Assembly: GCA_029204225.1 (NCBI GenBank)
Contig: CM055103.1
Location: 49,521,756 to 49,585,755, forward strand
Origin: Diphasiastrum complanatum
Lineage: Eukaryota > Streptophyta > Lycopodiopsida > Lycopodiales > Lycopodiaceae
Reading direction: 5' to 3'
Length of the DNA stretch: 64,000 nt
Numbering within the stretch: position 1 is the stretch's first letter; every line of letters begins with the position of its first letter. Positions 35,943 to 47,028 of the stretch are shown piece after piece. Both the position numbers and the translations under genes were made by a program. The notes under the pieces are model-generated. The model saw only the letters and a program-made list of their open reading frames with translations, was not told where the DNA came from and made no database searches.

Positions 35943-38215
35943 TAGATCTTCTTGGTGTAATAGCTTGAATCTGCTCCTCCTCAAGCTTCGGCCTCACCTC
36001 TTCTCGAACAACATCAAGGTTGATAAATGATCTTGCAAGAGTCTCTTTGATCTGAACATCATCCAAGTTAAATTTTTGATCTTCATGGAAGACCACATTT
36101 TTACTAACAGCATTTTTGTCAGTAGAGGTCAAATAATCTTGTATGCTTTTTTAGTAAATGCATAACCTACAAAAATTCCTTTCACTCAACTATGATCTTC
36201 CTTCTTCCTAGTTTCTATAGGTACATGCACAAAGCATACACATCCAAAAATCCTAAGATGATCTACCTTAGGCTTTTTCTTATACAACATCTCAACTAGC
36301 GTCTTTCCTCCTATTGCAAGATTTGGAAGCCTATTACAAAGATAGTTTGCACATGCAACTGCCTCTCCCCAAAATTCTTTAGGTAGAGAAGCTTCCAGCC
36401 TAATGGCTTTTACACATTCACACAAAGTTCTATTTTTTCTCTCAGCAACTCTATTTTGCTGAGGAGTATATTGTCAAAGTACAGCAAAATGGACCAAGAA
36501 TAGATCTGAATCAGATCCACAAGTGTGATTGGATGTTAGATTAGATCAACCTATCAATCTACACAAGATTAGATAGCATTTAGATCAAATCTAGATGAAT
36601 AAATCTAACAAGAACAATCATTATTGATCAAAACTTGTACTTGCTGGTTTCACATGTGTGAAAACCTGTCATAGTACGGACAGTAGGCTGAGAATAAAGT
36701 ATACTAAGCTTAGAACCCAATCAATGCATAAAAACACAAGACAAATGGAGAGAAAACACTAGAATTGCTCCAAAACCAAGATTTAGCTTCCATGTCAATT
36801 ATGGCCAAATGAGCCACCATATATACACAAGAGCTGATGCTTACTCAGCTGATTTGGCACATGTGAGAGTGCCTACTCATCAAAGGATCCACCAATAATC
36901 ATCAATATGGCACATGGACCAAGTTTCCTAACTTATAGCCACCTCCCTTGATTTTAGGCAATTTTCCTAATTTATAGGGACTTGCACAAATATCTACTAC
37001 AAGTTGGTTCTCACCTACTACTGATGTTTTCACACATGTGAGCAGTCCTTTCCACGTTTGATATCACTCCTATCCATGTGAAATAGCTTTTCCTACCAAT
37101 AAAATGATGCCAAGTGGCATATAGCTAGAAAACTAGATTTTGGCCATTTTAGCCACTAGATCTCAAATGAAATGGTATGTACAACCTATATGACTCATCT
37201 CAATGATAAATGCATTCATTTCACACGTGGGAACAGGCTCCACACATGTCTAATGATGATATGTACTACTCATAATGGTATTTACAAGATTTGATCAAGT
37301 TAGCTTTTGCCAATTTTAACATATATGAACAAGAAAACTCTCTTTGAATACCCTCTCTCTCTCTCACACAAAAGTCTTTAAACTTATTGGAATTGTATTC
37401 CCCTCCACTATCACTTCTTAAATCTTTTATCTTGAAAGGAGATTGCTTCTCTACAAAAGCTTTAAAAGTAAGAAAAACATCATAAACCATGGCTTTTGAA
37501 GACAACATATAGATCCAAGAATGTCTTGTATAATCATCTACAAAAGAGACAAAGCAGTTGGCTCCTCCTTTGCTCTTAGTTGATGAGAAACTAACATCTG
37601 AGTGTACAAGTTCTTTGTCTTGATACTTGATCTAGGAAAAGGCCTTCTGTGTGACTTTGCCAGCGCACAAGCTTCACAAGGTAGAAGCTCCTTTGATAGT
37701 GTCTTTGGTAGACCAAAAACTTTTCCTTCTTTGACCATAGATTGCATGGCTTTGAAATTGGGATGACCCAATATCTTTGCCACAGATCCTCCTGTAGAAC
37801 CTTGGTCTCATAAGCAATATCTGAAATGTTAGCACTCTCTCTAGAATCTACTTTGTACAACTTACAATTCTAGATCCTCTAGCAATAACTTCATTTTCTC
37901 TTGAGATTATACACTTGTCAACTTGAAACTTGACATCCAATCCACTATCAAACAACTATCCTACACTAATGAGATTCTTAGTCAATTTAGGTACATACAG
38001 TACATCATGTAAGCAAAAAGATTTTGATGATGATGCACGTAATGGAATACTACCTATTCCTTCAATTCTACACTCTACATCATTAGCAGTATAGATTGAC
38101 CTTTTTGCACCTAAATATGGCATGAGATTAGTGAAAGAGTTCCTAGAACTAGACATGTGGGAACTAGCCCCACTATCTATCCACCAGACTTCTTCATTCT
38201 TAAAAGGGAAAGATT
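35940..38215 (-). pseudogene. Copia element A protease and integrase, broken
   Basis: The protease motif WWIDSGASSHM lies at about 38195-38150, followed by YTANDVECRIEGIGSIP and VLYVPKLTKNLISVG. The zinc finger reads LGHPNF (about 37765) then CEACALAKSH. The catalytic core includes LRSDSGGEYNSNKFKDF (37430-37380), then is split by solo LTR B and resumes at PQQNRVAERKNRT (about 36475-36430) and FWGEAVACANYLCNRLP. The tail ends with TPRRSTRAPSLE at the junction with element F. Separate frameshifts and stops occur besides the insertion. Confidence 0.85.
36467..37326 (-). mobile_element. Solo LTR B (850 bp) with 5-bp target duplication
   Basis: The LTR spans 36472-37321: plus strand TGTCAAAGTACAGC ... 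CCAATTTTAACA, so TG...CA ends on both strands. It is flanked by TATAT at 36467-36471 and 37322-37326. It splits the integrase of element A precisely between codons for SCSY and PQQN, and removing it with one duplication copy restores the order of the flanking motifs. No internal retrotransposon sequence is present, so it is a solo LTR left by recombination. Termini resemble those of element C on the same orientation. Confidence 0.93.
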
Positions 38216-38295
38216 AAAAAGTAGACATCATTAATGAATCCTCTCTTTCACTCTCTACACACTCACACTCATCCTCATTAGTAAGGTTAGCTTGC

Positions 38296-39090
38296 TTAGA
38301 TTGGTTCTTCTTCTTGAAACACACTTGATCTTTCACAGCTTCTTCTTGCCACTGGATGTTGCACCTTGTGAGGACTGATCCTCACCACCTTCTTTGGCTT
38401 TGTCTTTCTTGAAGTGTTGTTGTCGTTTGCCCCTGCCTCTTGACTTGTTCTAATTAAGAGTGTTTTGTCATCTCCACCATCTTTCAATGAAAGTCTATTG
38501 ATCCTCAGCAACTTGTTCTCTTGCCTACTTTCTTCAGCAATGAGAACACCTTGCAGTGTCTCCAAGGATGGAAGATCCTCTCTGATAGCATAAGTCTGCA
38601 CAATATTGTCGTACTCATCTCTAAGTCCATTTAGGACTACCTGAACAAGTTCAGTGTTCTTAAGAGCATCACTAATACCAGCTAACTCTTGATGAAGATC
38701 CTTAACTCTCATGGCATATGATGAAGCACTCTCATCTACTCTCTGATAGCTTAGAAATATTTGGTTTCTAAGTGTAAGCAATCTAGAAGTATTTTTGATT
38801 TCATAGATTTTTTTTAGAGTATCCCAAGCTTCCTTGGCAGTGGTGCATGTACTGATCTCTCTTAACACTTCATTGGTAGCATTCATTTTTATAAAATGAA
38901 GGGCAATTCTGGTTCTTTTGTGGAATGTTGCAGCTTCATTAGGTGCAGCAGGTTCTTCTTCAGCTCCACTCACAATATCAATTACATCCTGTAGAATCAA
39001 CCATAACTCCATTCTGATCTTCCACATTTCATAATTGGAAGATGTTAATCTCTCACTGTGCTCTAAGAAATGTGAACCAGATGAAGACAT
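38296..39090 (-). pseudogene. Copia element A gag
   Basis: 264 codons of UBN2-type gag: SERLTSSNYEMWKIRMEL at the N-terminus, IALHFIKMNATNEVLREIS, then TLKKIYEIKNTSRLLTLRNQ and LVQVVLNGLRDEYDN. It resembles gag of element C closely in pattern. After about residue 235 the frame shifts, and no clean CCHC knuckle is visible where C has one. The ATG lies 765 bp after the primer-binding site. Confidence 0.85.
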
Positions 39091-39854
39091 CTTCTTGGTG
39101 AAAATTTCTAGTAGTGATAAAAAAAAATGGAGTTGAAAGGATGTTGTTTGCTATCTCAATCTAGGATCTAACACAGATGTTGATCCACCCTATGAAATCT
39201 AGCAACAGATGTGAGAACAAATTCTCAATACAGAAAATCAATCTATCTTGAATTTGGATCTTGCTTCAGTCACAAAAGAAGCAACACATGCAAGCAAGAA
39301 GTCTATCTCTCCCACGAGTTTCAATGTACTGAAAAACTCTCTAGGAACTTACTTTCAACTCAAACACAGTAATATGTGTGAAATGAAAAGTCTAAGACCT
39401 CAAACACTCACTTCTATCCAATCCTACTTGATTGACAATGAAAATTGATGAAATTGGTGAAAAAGATAGATGTGTGCTCACTTTGGCATATCCCACGAGT
39501 TGAGTACCCTCTCAAACTCTCTAATTGCCTAAAACTCTTTTAAAAACATATCAAATTGATTTAGAAACAAGAGCAACACATTCTACTCTCCAATACCTAT
39601 CCAACAAGCTATAGAACATCAAATCTGGATCATTCCTTGAGAAGTAGCACTCATTAATGAGGGCTGATTTCACACGTGTGAGCTCTCTGTCCGTACAGAG
39701 CTCCGCTGGATCAGATCGGCCTTGATTTGATCCACTTATGATCCACAGATTGCTTGTTTCTCAACGAGTTTGAATCCTTCTCTTAAATCCGAGTTCCTGC
39801 AAGCAAAAACACTGATGATCTGATGTATACACCCTCACCTCTTCAAAGCATGAA

Positions 39855-39866
39855 GCTCTGATACCA
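39855..39866 (-). other. Primer-binding site of copia element A
   Basis: TGGTATCAGAGC on the minus strand, directly abutting the LTR end at 39867. Confidence 0.88.
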
Positions 39867-40590
39867 TGTGAAGGTTTTAGCATGTGTGAACTTCACCACA
39901 CACCCTATGGGATCTTACTAAGGTGTTGTGATTGCACAAGATTGATCAAAGAACAGTATGCTTGAAAAATCTAAGGCAAGAGCACAATGGCATACATCTG
40001 ATGAAAAAATCTAACTCTTCACTATGCGAAATGAATGTCAGAAATAATTCTAAGTGTTCAGTATGGAAAAAAAGAGGCTGCTCTCGGGTAGAGAGAGAAA
40101 ATCATAATAGAAAACTCGGGTAGAGAGAGAATGAGTCCAAAACACCAAAATCTCAATATTCACAATATGGCAAAACATGCCTAGCTTTCCCTACATGAGA
40201 GAGACTCGAATTCCTACAGTGGAATTGCATGGAAAGTCCACTTTACTGAACTAATTCACCTACCAGAGATCCACATGTGTAATTGCATGCATGTATGGTG
40301 CATGTACTGCATGTCAACTCATAAAATTGCCTAGACATGTGTAGATCACAGAAACTACTTTGTATGTTGCATGCATTGATTGCATGTGGCTTGCATGCAT
40401 ACAGTAAGACTTTGCATGCTATCAAAACATCTGCATGTCATTACAATTGAACCTATCTAACTCAAATCCGAGCTACGCTAGAAGGATATGTGCTCAATTC
40501 ACACTCCTTATATGTAAAACATGAAATCTAGTGGAAATGATCATGGACATGACCCCAAACTTGAGATAGGAAGATAATATTTTAATAATC
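39867..40590 (-). repeat. 5' LTR of copia element A (main part)
   Basis: Plus strand starts TGTGAAGGTTTT at the primer-site side. Its other end is found beyond the nested element C as TTCACA at 47029-47034. Without C and one TAATC copy the terminus reads AATAATCTTCACA, which mirrors TGTGAAG. No second LTR copy of A is present. Confidence 0.85.
40586..40590. repeat. Target-site duplication of element C, left copy
   Basis: TAATC lies immediately left of the LTR at 40591 and is repeated at 47024-47028. Confidence 0.93.
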
Positions 40591-41246
40591 TGTGAAAAAT
40601 ACAGATCCTAAGTGGATCTAAACTCCAAGATCATTGGCTTGAATGCTTGCACTCCAAACTACATAAGCTAGGAATTGGCAACACATTCTATGCTACCTAG
40701 AATGCAAAGAACTTGATCAAAAAGCATTTATCACAAATGGAAACTTCCATAAACATCAAGTGCGGCCCAAAATAGCATTATACAGTCCATAATACATCAG
40801 CCTACCACTTTTGGAAAGCACCTAAGATCATACACAATAGCTTGAAGACAATACACACAACAATGCTCTCAATGGAGGAAGAAACAATGACAATGATCTA
40901 TTGATCTCAATGAAGCATACAAAAGGTTTCTCCAACCTGTTCTCCACGACTTCCCTACTATTTATGGATGAGGAAGATGACTCTCTCTCCTCTCTCTAGA
41001 AGGTACTTGACCCTAGATATTCCCTATATAGGAAAAATAGCTAAAAAATGGCTTATATGACCAAAATACATCAAAATGGTCTCATTTTGAAGGGTATGAA
41101 GTTTGACACTTCATCATACTGAAAAAATACAGTAAATAAAAACATTGTGGCCTGGTTCACACGTGTGAAACTCCAGAACCAAAACTATTTACAATTTTAG
41201 CCAATTTAGGCCTCAAACTAGCTAGGAAATGTTGACAATTTTCACA
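40591..41246 (-). repeat. 3' LTR of element C
   Basis: 656 bp. TATA-like CTATATAGGG on the minus strand at 41031-41022 would put the transcript start about 240 bp into the LTR. A 14-bp perfect palindrome TTCACACGTGTGAA (G-box core CACGTG) lies at 41156-41169, upstream of the TATA in LTR sense. The first bases of this LTR provide the stop codon of gag-pol. Confidence 0.97.
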
Positions 41247-44200
41247 CTCCCTCTTCAACATTGGATGCTAGTTTCAACATAGTCTTTGAGCACATTCCAA
41301 GATTAGATCTATGCATTAAATATAGGTCCTTTCCCAATGGTTTGGTGAAGATATTAGCCACACACTCCTTTGAAGAGACATGTTGAAGCTCCACCTCTTT
41401 GGCAATGACTTGATCTCTCACAAAATGGTGAGCAATCTCAATGTGCTTGCTCCTTGCATGAAAAACAGGATTGCTTGCCAAGATTTGGGCTGAAAGGTTA
41501 TCACAAAGTATGATTGGAGTCTTCTCTGGTTCCAGCAAGTGAAGATCCAATAACATCCTCTTGATCCAAAGAATCTCCTTGGTGCATGTTGTTAATGCCT
41601 TGTACTCGGCTTCGGTGGAAGATAGAGAGATAGTTGGTTGCTTCTTTGATAGCCATGAGACCACTCCATCTCCAAGATAGATTGCAAAGGCACTTGTTGA
41701 CTTCCTATCCATTTGATCACCTGCAAAATCTGAATCTGAAAATCCACAAAGGTTAGGTGTAGTACCTCCATACAAGATGCCAAAATCTCTAGATCCCGAG
41801 ATGTATCTAAGTACTCTCTTTCCTAGCTTCCAATGAGCCTCACTAGGATCTTGCATAAATTGACTTAGTTTACCAACCACAAAGCTTAGATCAGGTCTTG
41901 TGATGGTTAACCATATAAGAGATCCTATTAGCTTTCTATAGAGAGTAATGTCCTTGAAGGATCTTTCATTACTTCTTGTAGTTAGCTTTACATTTGATTC
42001 CATAGGAGTAGAAACAACTTTACAATCTTCCATATGAAACCTTTTTAGAATAGAGTTAACATACTTTTCTTGACATATGAATGTAGATTTAGAAGTTCTA
42101 ATAATCTCTATTCCTAAGATATAATGAAGTTTACCAAGATCTTGAATTTCAAACTCTCTTTTGAGTGCCATCTTGATTTCATCTATATCTAGATTGTTAC
42201 CACCACTTAAGATAATGTCATCAACATAGATCAAAAGTAAAGTGATATCATTTTCATTCAATCTAAAGTAGAGAGAATGATCATACTCACTCATAACAAA
42301 GTTTTGAGAAAGTAAGAAGGAATTGAGCTTAGCATACCAACTCCTTGGTGCTTGCTTTAGCCCATACAAACTCTTTTGGAGATAGCACACATGATTAGGC
42401 TCATCATGTGAAACATAGCCCTCGGGTTGCTCCATGTAAATATCTTCTTCAAGATCACCATTCAAGAAGGCATTAGTAACATCCATTTGCCACATATCCC
42501 AATCATAAAGAGTTGCAAGAGAGATTAGGATTCGAATAGTTACCATCTTTGCCACGGGTGCAAAGGTCTCATCATAGTCAATACCATATTCTTGAGCATA
42601 CCCCTTTGCCACCAACCTTGCCTTGTACTTGTTGATTGATCCATCTTGATTTGTCTTGATCTTGAAGATCCACTTACAACCAATTGCCTTCTTGTCCTTT
42701 GGAAGCTTTACCAACCTCCATGTGTTGCTTTTGATGAGTGCTTGATGCTCATGATCCATGGCTTGGATCCATTCCTTCTTTTGAATTGCTTCACCTACAC
42801 AAGTTGGTTCATCAAAAGAGGTAAGAAAAGCAAAGTTAGAGTTGTCCACCACTTGCTTTCCTTTTTCATCATAGGTTAGCCTTGATGGCTTAGCCCTTTG
42901 CCTTTGAGTCTTCCTTGAAGTTTGCTTTGGAGTGGCATCTCCATCTTCATCCAAGACATCTTGCACATCATGATGATTAGTAGGCACATCAACATCAACA
43001 TCAACAACATTGGAAACATTCTCTTCATGAAAGATGACATCCCTACTTATGACAACTTTCTTTGTAGAAGGAATGTACACTTTGTAAGCCTTGCTTACTT
43101 CACTATAGCCAACAAACACACCCTTCTTTGATGAAGGATCTTCTTTAGTTCTATCATCAAGTGTGATATTGACAAAACATGTACATCCAAAGATCCTACA
43201 ATGCTTGACACTCGGCCTTCTACCATAAAGAACCTCATGAGGAGTTTTATCATCCAAGGAAGCACTTGTCCATCTATTACATAGATAGTTAGCACATGCT
43301 AAAGCTTCCCCCCAAAAAGACTTAGCAAGATTAGCATGTAGTCTCATTGCCTTGGCACATTCACAAAGGGTTCTATTCTTCCTCTCGGCCACTCCATTCT
43401 GTTGTGGAGTCCTAGGACTAGACATCTCCCTCTTAATCCCATGTGCTATACAAAAGTCTTTGAACCTATTTGAGGTGTATTCCCCTCCATTATCAGATCT
43501 TAAGCATTTGATCTTTGTATTGAATTGGTTTTCCATTTCATTCTTGAACTTGACAAATGCAGCAAACACTTCATCCTTACTTTTAAGAAGATAGATCCAA
43601 GTATACCTACTAAAGTCATCAATGAAAGTTGCATACATCTTTGCCCCACCATTGCTAGTTGTACTAGAAGAATGAATATCAGAATGCACAAGTTGAAAAG
43701 CTTCTTTAGATCTAGAAGTAGATCTAGAATAAGCAAGTCTATGAGATTTGGACAAGGCACAATGTTCACAAACACTATTGTTTGCAACAAGACTTTTAGG
43801 GAGACCAAGAACAAGCTCTTTCTTTGCCATTACCTCCAAAGATTTGAAGTTGGGATGGCCCAACCTCTTGTGCCAAACTTCTTGGTTTGTCAATTGCTCC
43901 CTAGCCATACATCCTTCATGATTAGAGATCACACATGCATCAAGCTTGAAAAGTTTACCATGCCTCCTACCTTGAGCAATCAAGGATCCACATTTACTTA
44001 TCAAACATGCATCTCCAATGAACTCCACATCAAGTCCTTTGTCAATCATTTGACTTACACTAAGCAAATTCTTAGTGATTGAAGGAATGTACAAAACATT
44101 TTCAAGATTTGCTTTCCTATTTGTTGAAAGGGAAATAGGAATAGTGCCTATGCCTTTGATGTCACATTGACCATCATTTGCAGTGTAGATGATGTTACCT

Positions 44201-45195
44201 TCTCCCTCATAAGACAATAAGGATGTAAAGTATTCCTTATGTCTTGTCATGTGATATGAGGCTCCACTATCAATCCACCAAGGATCATTATCATCTATGT
44301 TGGCTAACAAATTTGAAGTCATAACAAGTGATTCACATGTGTTATGTTCTTCCTCATCTATTGTAAGATTTCCTTGCCTCTCTCCTTGCTCTCTTTTCTT
44401 CTTATAACATTCATTTGCAAAATGACCTTTTATCCCACAATAAAAGCACTTGAACTTTGACTTATTGTTCTTAGTAGAAGAGGAAGAGGAAGAGTGATCA
44501 TCATGATCAAAGTTACCACCTTTGGACCATTTCCCTTTGCCTTTACCTTTGCCCTTGAATTTGCCTTTTGTGAAGAAAGCCTCTTCACCTCCACCTTGCA
44601 AGGATGCACCATCAAGCTTTGATTGCAACCTATGTTCTTCAGCCAATAAGATTTCTTGCAAGTCAACCACACTTGGCAAGACTCTTTGAATGGCAAAACT
44701 TTGCACAAGGTTAGCATGTTCATTTAGCAAACCATTCAACATAACTTGGACTATTTCACCATCTTTTATGTTCTCATCAATGCATGCTAAATCATCACTT
44801 AGGGACTTAACTCTCAAGATAAATGCATGAGCACTTTCACCCTCTCTTTGCCTACTAGAAACTATTTGTCTCCTTAGGGTCAATACCCTAGATGTGGACT
44901 TTGATTCAAAGAGCTTCTTTAAGGCATTCCATGTCTCACTTGCACTTTGACACTTTCCAACTTCCTTGAGAAGTTCATTTGTAACATTCATTTTAATGAT
45001 ATGAAGAGCCCTTTTGGCCTTCTTATCAAACCTTTGTTGCTCTTGAAGTGTGAGAGGTCTCTCTTCAATTTCTGCAACTATGTCCATGAGTTCATTCAAC
45101 TCAAGTAAGGACTCCATCCTCACTTTCCAAGTAGAGTAGTTTGATGAACTCAACCTTTCACTAGACTCTAGCATGATCCCACCATTGGAAGCCAT
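41242..45195 (-). CDS. Copia element C gag-pol polyprotein, 1317 aa, intact
   Basis: Domains in order: UBN2-type gag (about 10-190); K/G-rich linker; zinc knuckle C250-C253-H258-C263; protease WWIDSGASYH with D309; pre-integrase HHCC finger (H442, H447, C476, C479); integrase D506, D568, E604, an exact DD35E spacing; RT from about 800 with MWQMDVTNAFLNGDLEEDIY, SLYGLKQAPRSWY and YVDD at 990-993; RNase H with D1154, E1195 and D1232 and the STEAEYKAL motif; C-terminal IFTKPLGKDL. Domain order integrase before RT defines Ty1/copia. No stop or frameshift interrupts it. The last codons run through the polypurine tract, and the TGA comes from LTR bases 3-5. Gag and pol share one frame, as is common in plant copia. 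Confidence 0.97.
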   Translation of the reverse strand: MASNGGIMLESSERLSSSNYSTWKVRMESLLELNELMDIVAEIEERPLTLQEQQRFDKKAKRALHIIKMNVTNELLKEVGKCQSASETWNALKKLFESKSTSRVLTLRRQIVSSRQREGESAHAFILRVKSLSDDLACIDENIKDGEIVQVMLNGLLNEHANLVQSFAIQRVLPSVVDLQEILLAEEHRLQSKLDGASLQGGGEEAFFTKGKFKGKGKGKGKWSKGGNFDHDDHSSSSSSTKNNKSKFKCFYCGIKGHFANECYKKKREQGERQGNLTIDEEEHNTCESLVMTSNLLANIDDNDPWWIDSGASYHMTRHKEYFTSLLSYEGEGNIIYTANDGQCDIKGIGTIPISLSTNRKANLENVLYIPSITKNLLSVSQMIDKGLDVEFIGDACLISKCGSLIAQGRRHGKLFKLDACVISNHEGCMAREQLTNQEVWHKRLGHPNFKSLEVMAKKELVLGLPKSLVANNSVCEHCALSKSHRLAYSRSTSRSKEAFQLVHSDIHSSSTTSNGGAKMYATFIDDFSRYTWIYLLKSKDEVFAAFVKFKNEMENQFNTKIKCLRSDNGGEYTSNRFKDFCIAHGIKREMSSPRTPQQNGVAERKNRTLCECAKAMRLHANLAKSFWGEALACANYLCNRWTSASLDDKTPHEVLYGRRPSVKHCRIFGCTCFVNITLDDRTKEDPSSKKGVFVGYSEVSKAYKVYIPSTKKVVISRDVIFHEENVSNVVDVDVDVPTNHHDVQDVLDEDGDATPKQTSRKTQRQRAKPSRLTYDEKGKQVVDNSNFAFLTSFDEPTCVGEAIQKKEWIQAMDHEHQALIKSNTWRLVKLPKDKKAIGCKWIFKIKTNQDGSINKYKARLVAKGYAQEYGIDYDETFAPVAKMVTIRILISLATLYDWDMWQMDVTNAFLNGDLEEDIYMEQPEGYVSHDEPNHVCYLQKSLYGLKQAPRSWYAKLNSFLLSQNFVMSEYDHSLYFRLNENDITLLLIYVDDIILSGGNNLDIDEIKMALKREFEIQDLGKLHYILGIEIIRTSKSTFICQEKYVNSILKRFHMEDCKVVSTPMESNVKLTTRSNERSFKDITLYRKLIGSLIWLTITRPDLSFVVGKLSQFMQDPSEAHWKLGKRVLRYISGSRDFGILYGGTTPNLCGFSDSDFAGDQMDRKSTSAFAIYLGDGVVSWLSKKQPTISLSSTEAEYKALTTCTKEILWIKRMLLDLHLLEPEKTPIILCDNLSAQILASNPVFHARSKHIEIAHHFVRDQVIAKEVELQHVSSKECVANIFTKPLGKDLYLMHRSNLGMCSKTMLKLASNVEEGV
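41247..41256 (-). other. Polypurine tract of element C
   Basis: GAAGAGGGAG on the minus strand directly before the 3' LTR at 41246. It also encodes the last residues of gag-pol (EEG). Confidence 0.85.
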
Positions 45196-46355
45196 GATTC
45201 TAATGTTTCTTCAACTTTTAGGTTTTGTCCTAAAGCACTTAGCACTCACTTTTCTCTCAACAAATGATAGATAAAGAGATCTATGAAGATTTAGGACCCT
45301 AAAACACTTCTATCTTGAACCTAGATGGTTTCCAAGCATAGAAAGGAAGATTGAAACACATGCAACACTTTGCACACACTAAGAATGGATTACAAAATCA
45401 AACCAACCTGAACACACTCTTGCTTAAGCTCTCAAACTTTCCAGCAAGTGACCAAATCAAGTTATGGTGTGAAGAGTTACTTGCATTCTTAGAAAATACC
45501 CAAAACTAGGATGCCAAGATTACCTAGTAATGAACAAACTTGATCAACATATGATCAACACACTAAGATATTGATTCAACCTGTAAAACCACATGTAAAC
45601 CACGCTTCTAAAAGTTTATAAACTCCAGCAAGTGATAAATACAAGATTTAGAGGTGAATGAATGAGCACACTTAGTGAATCACAAGACTAGCTTCACTAT
45701 CTTGTCAAATCTTGGTGTTTAGATGTAGATCTAAGATCACTTCACATGAGAATGTTCCTCAACCTGTTAAGAACCTGAAAACACACTTGCATAATGGTTA
45801 ACACCTTCCAGCAAATGCTCCAATCAAATTACATAAGGAGAGTTACTTACATGCTCAACAAAGTACACCAAAATTTATGCCAAAATTGATGACAATCTTT
45901 ACAATATGCTCTTCACAATGGAGCTTACAATATGTTCACCCAAAAAAGGGGATCTTTCATCCAAATGGGAGCTTTGCTCAGCCTTTAGGAGAATTACAAC
46001 TCACTCAAAAGAGCATTTGTCATCCACTTAAGGAGAAGTTTCATCCACTTAAGGAGAGTGTTCATCCAAGAATGGAGACTGTCAACAATAGGATTGAAAA
46101 GAACATTGTTAGTATTGAATATGCACAAGCCTCACAATCACAAATGATTAGGTGTTATGATCTGATCCAAAATAGTTTCTTTTCAGCCTCTGATCTTCAA
46201 TAGACCTGAAATATGCTTTTGATCCACAAGTTCAACTCACAAAACAAAGGTTAGTAAGATTTGATCAACAAAGCAATGCAAAATCATGCTAGAACTTGAT
46301 CAAACATCCAAATATCACCAAAAATGGAATACTTACTGTAAATAGAAGCCAACCA
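45196..46355 (-). other. Leader of element C
   Basis: 1160 bp between primer site and gag ATG. It holds two diverged copies of a segment of about 110 bp (plus strand about 45410-45515 and about 45760-45870; shared words CACTTGC/ACTCTTGC, TTCCAGCAARTG, AATCAARTTA and GAGTTACTT) and a short tandem duplication of CATCCACTTAAGGAGA at about 46021-46055. No open frame on the sense strand is convincing. Confidence 0.7.
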
Positions 46356-46367
46356 GCTCTGATACCA
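46356..46367 (-). other. Primer-binding site of element C
   Basis: TGGTATCAGAGC on the minus strand, immediately after the 5' LTR end at 46368. Confidence 0.93.
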
Positions 46368-47023
46368 TGTGAAAAATACAGATCCTAAGTGGATCTAAAC
46401 TCCAAGATCATTGGCTTGAATGCTTGCACTCCAAACTACATAAGCTAGGAATTGGCAACACATTCTATGCTACCTAGAATGCAAAGAACTTGATCAAAAA
46501 GCATTTATCACAAATGGAAACTTCCATAAACATCAAGTGCGGCCCAAAATAGCATTATACAGTCCATAATACATCAGCCTACCACTTTTGGAAAGCACCT
46601 AAGATCATACACAATAGCTTGAAGACAATACACACAACAATGCTCTCAATGGAGGAAGAAACAATGACAATGATCTATTGATCTCAATGAAGCATACAAA
46701 AGGTTTCTCCAACCTGTTCTCCACGACTTCCCTACTATTTATGGATGAGGAAGATGACTCTCTCTCCTCTCTCTAGAAGGTACTTGACCCTAGATATTCC
46801 CTATATAGGAAAAATAGCTAAAAAATGGCTTATATGACCAAAATACATCAAAATGGTCTCATTTTGAAGGGTATGAAGTTTGACACTTCATCATACTGAA
46901 AAAATACAGTAAATAAAAACATTGTGGCCTGGTTCACACGTGTGAAACTCCAGAACCAAAACTATTTACAATTTTAGCCAATTTAGGCCTCAAACTAGCT
47001 AGGAAATGTTGACAATTTTCACA
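46368..47023 (-). repeat. 5' LTR of element C
   Basis: 656 bp, identical to the 3' LTR as far as I can read. TATA-like site on the minus strand at 46808-46799 and palindrome TTCACACGTGTGAA at 46933-46946, at matching offsets. Confidence 0.97.
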
Positions 47024-47028
47024 TAATC
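47024..47028. repeat. Target-site duplication of element C, right copy
   Basis: TAATC, matching 40586-40590. The next six bases TTCACA are the terminus of the older element A LTR. Confidence 0.93.

Larger units (their letters stand above)
40591..47023 (-). mobile_element. Complete Ty1/copia retrotransposon C, likely recent
   Basis: 6433 bp. The LTRs at 40591-41246 and 46368-47023 are both 656 bp and look identical base by base when I read them side by side. Ends are TGTGAAAA...TTTTCACA, with TAATC duplicated on both flanks. On the minus strand: 5' LTR, primer site 46367-46356, leader 46355-45196, gag-pol 45195-41242, polypurine tract GAAGAGGGAG at 41256-41247, 3' LTR. The open reading frame is uninterrupted and every catalytic motif is present. 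It lies in the 5' LTR of older element A, 11 bp from its end counting the target copy. This looks autonomous and young; transcription or mobility cannot be judged from sequence. Confidence 0.97.

Noticed and set aside
45877-46203. 108-codon plus-strand frame in the leader of element C
   Set aside because: It is antisense to the element, without recognisable domain; short internal repeats explain its composition.
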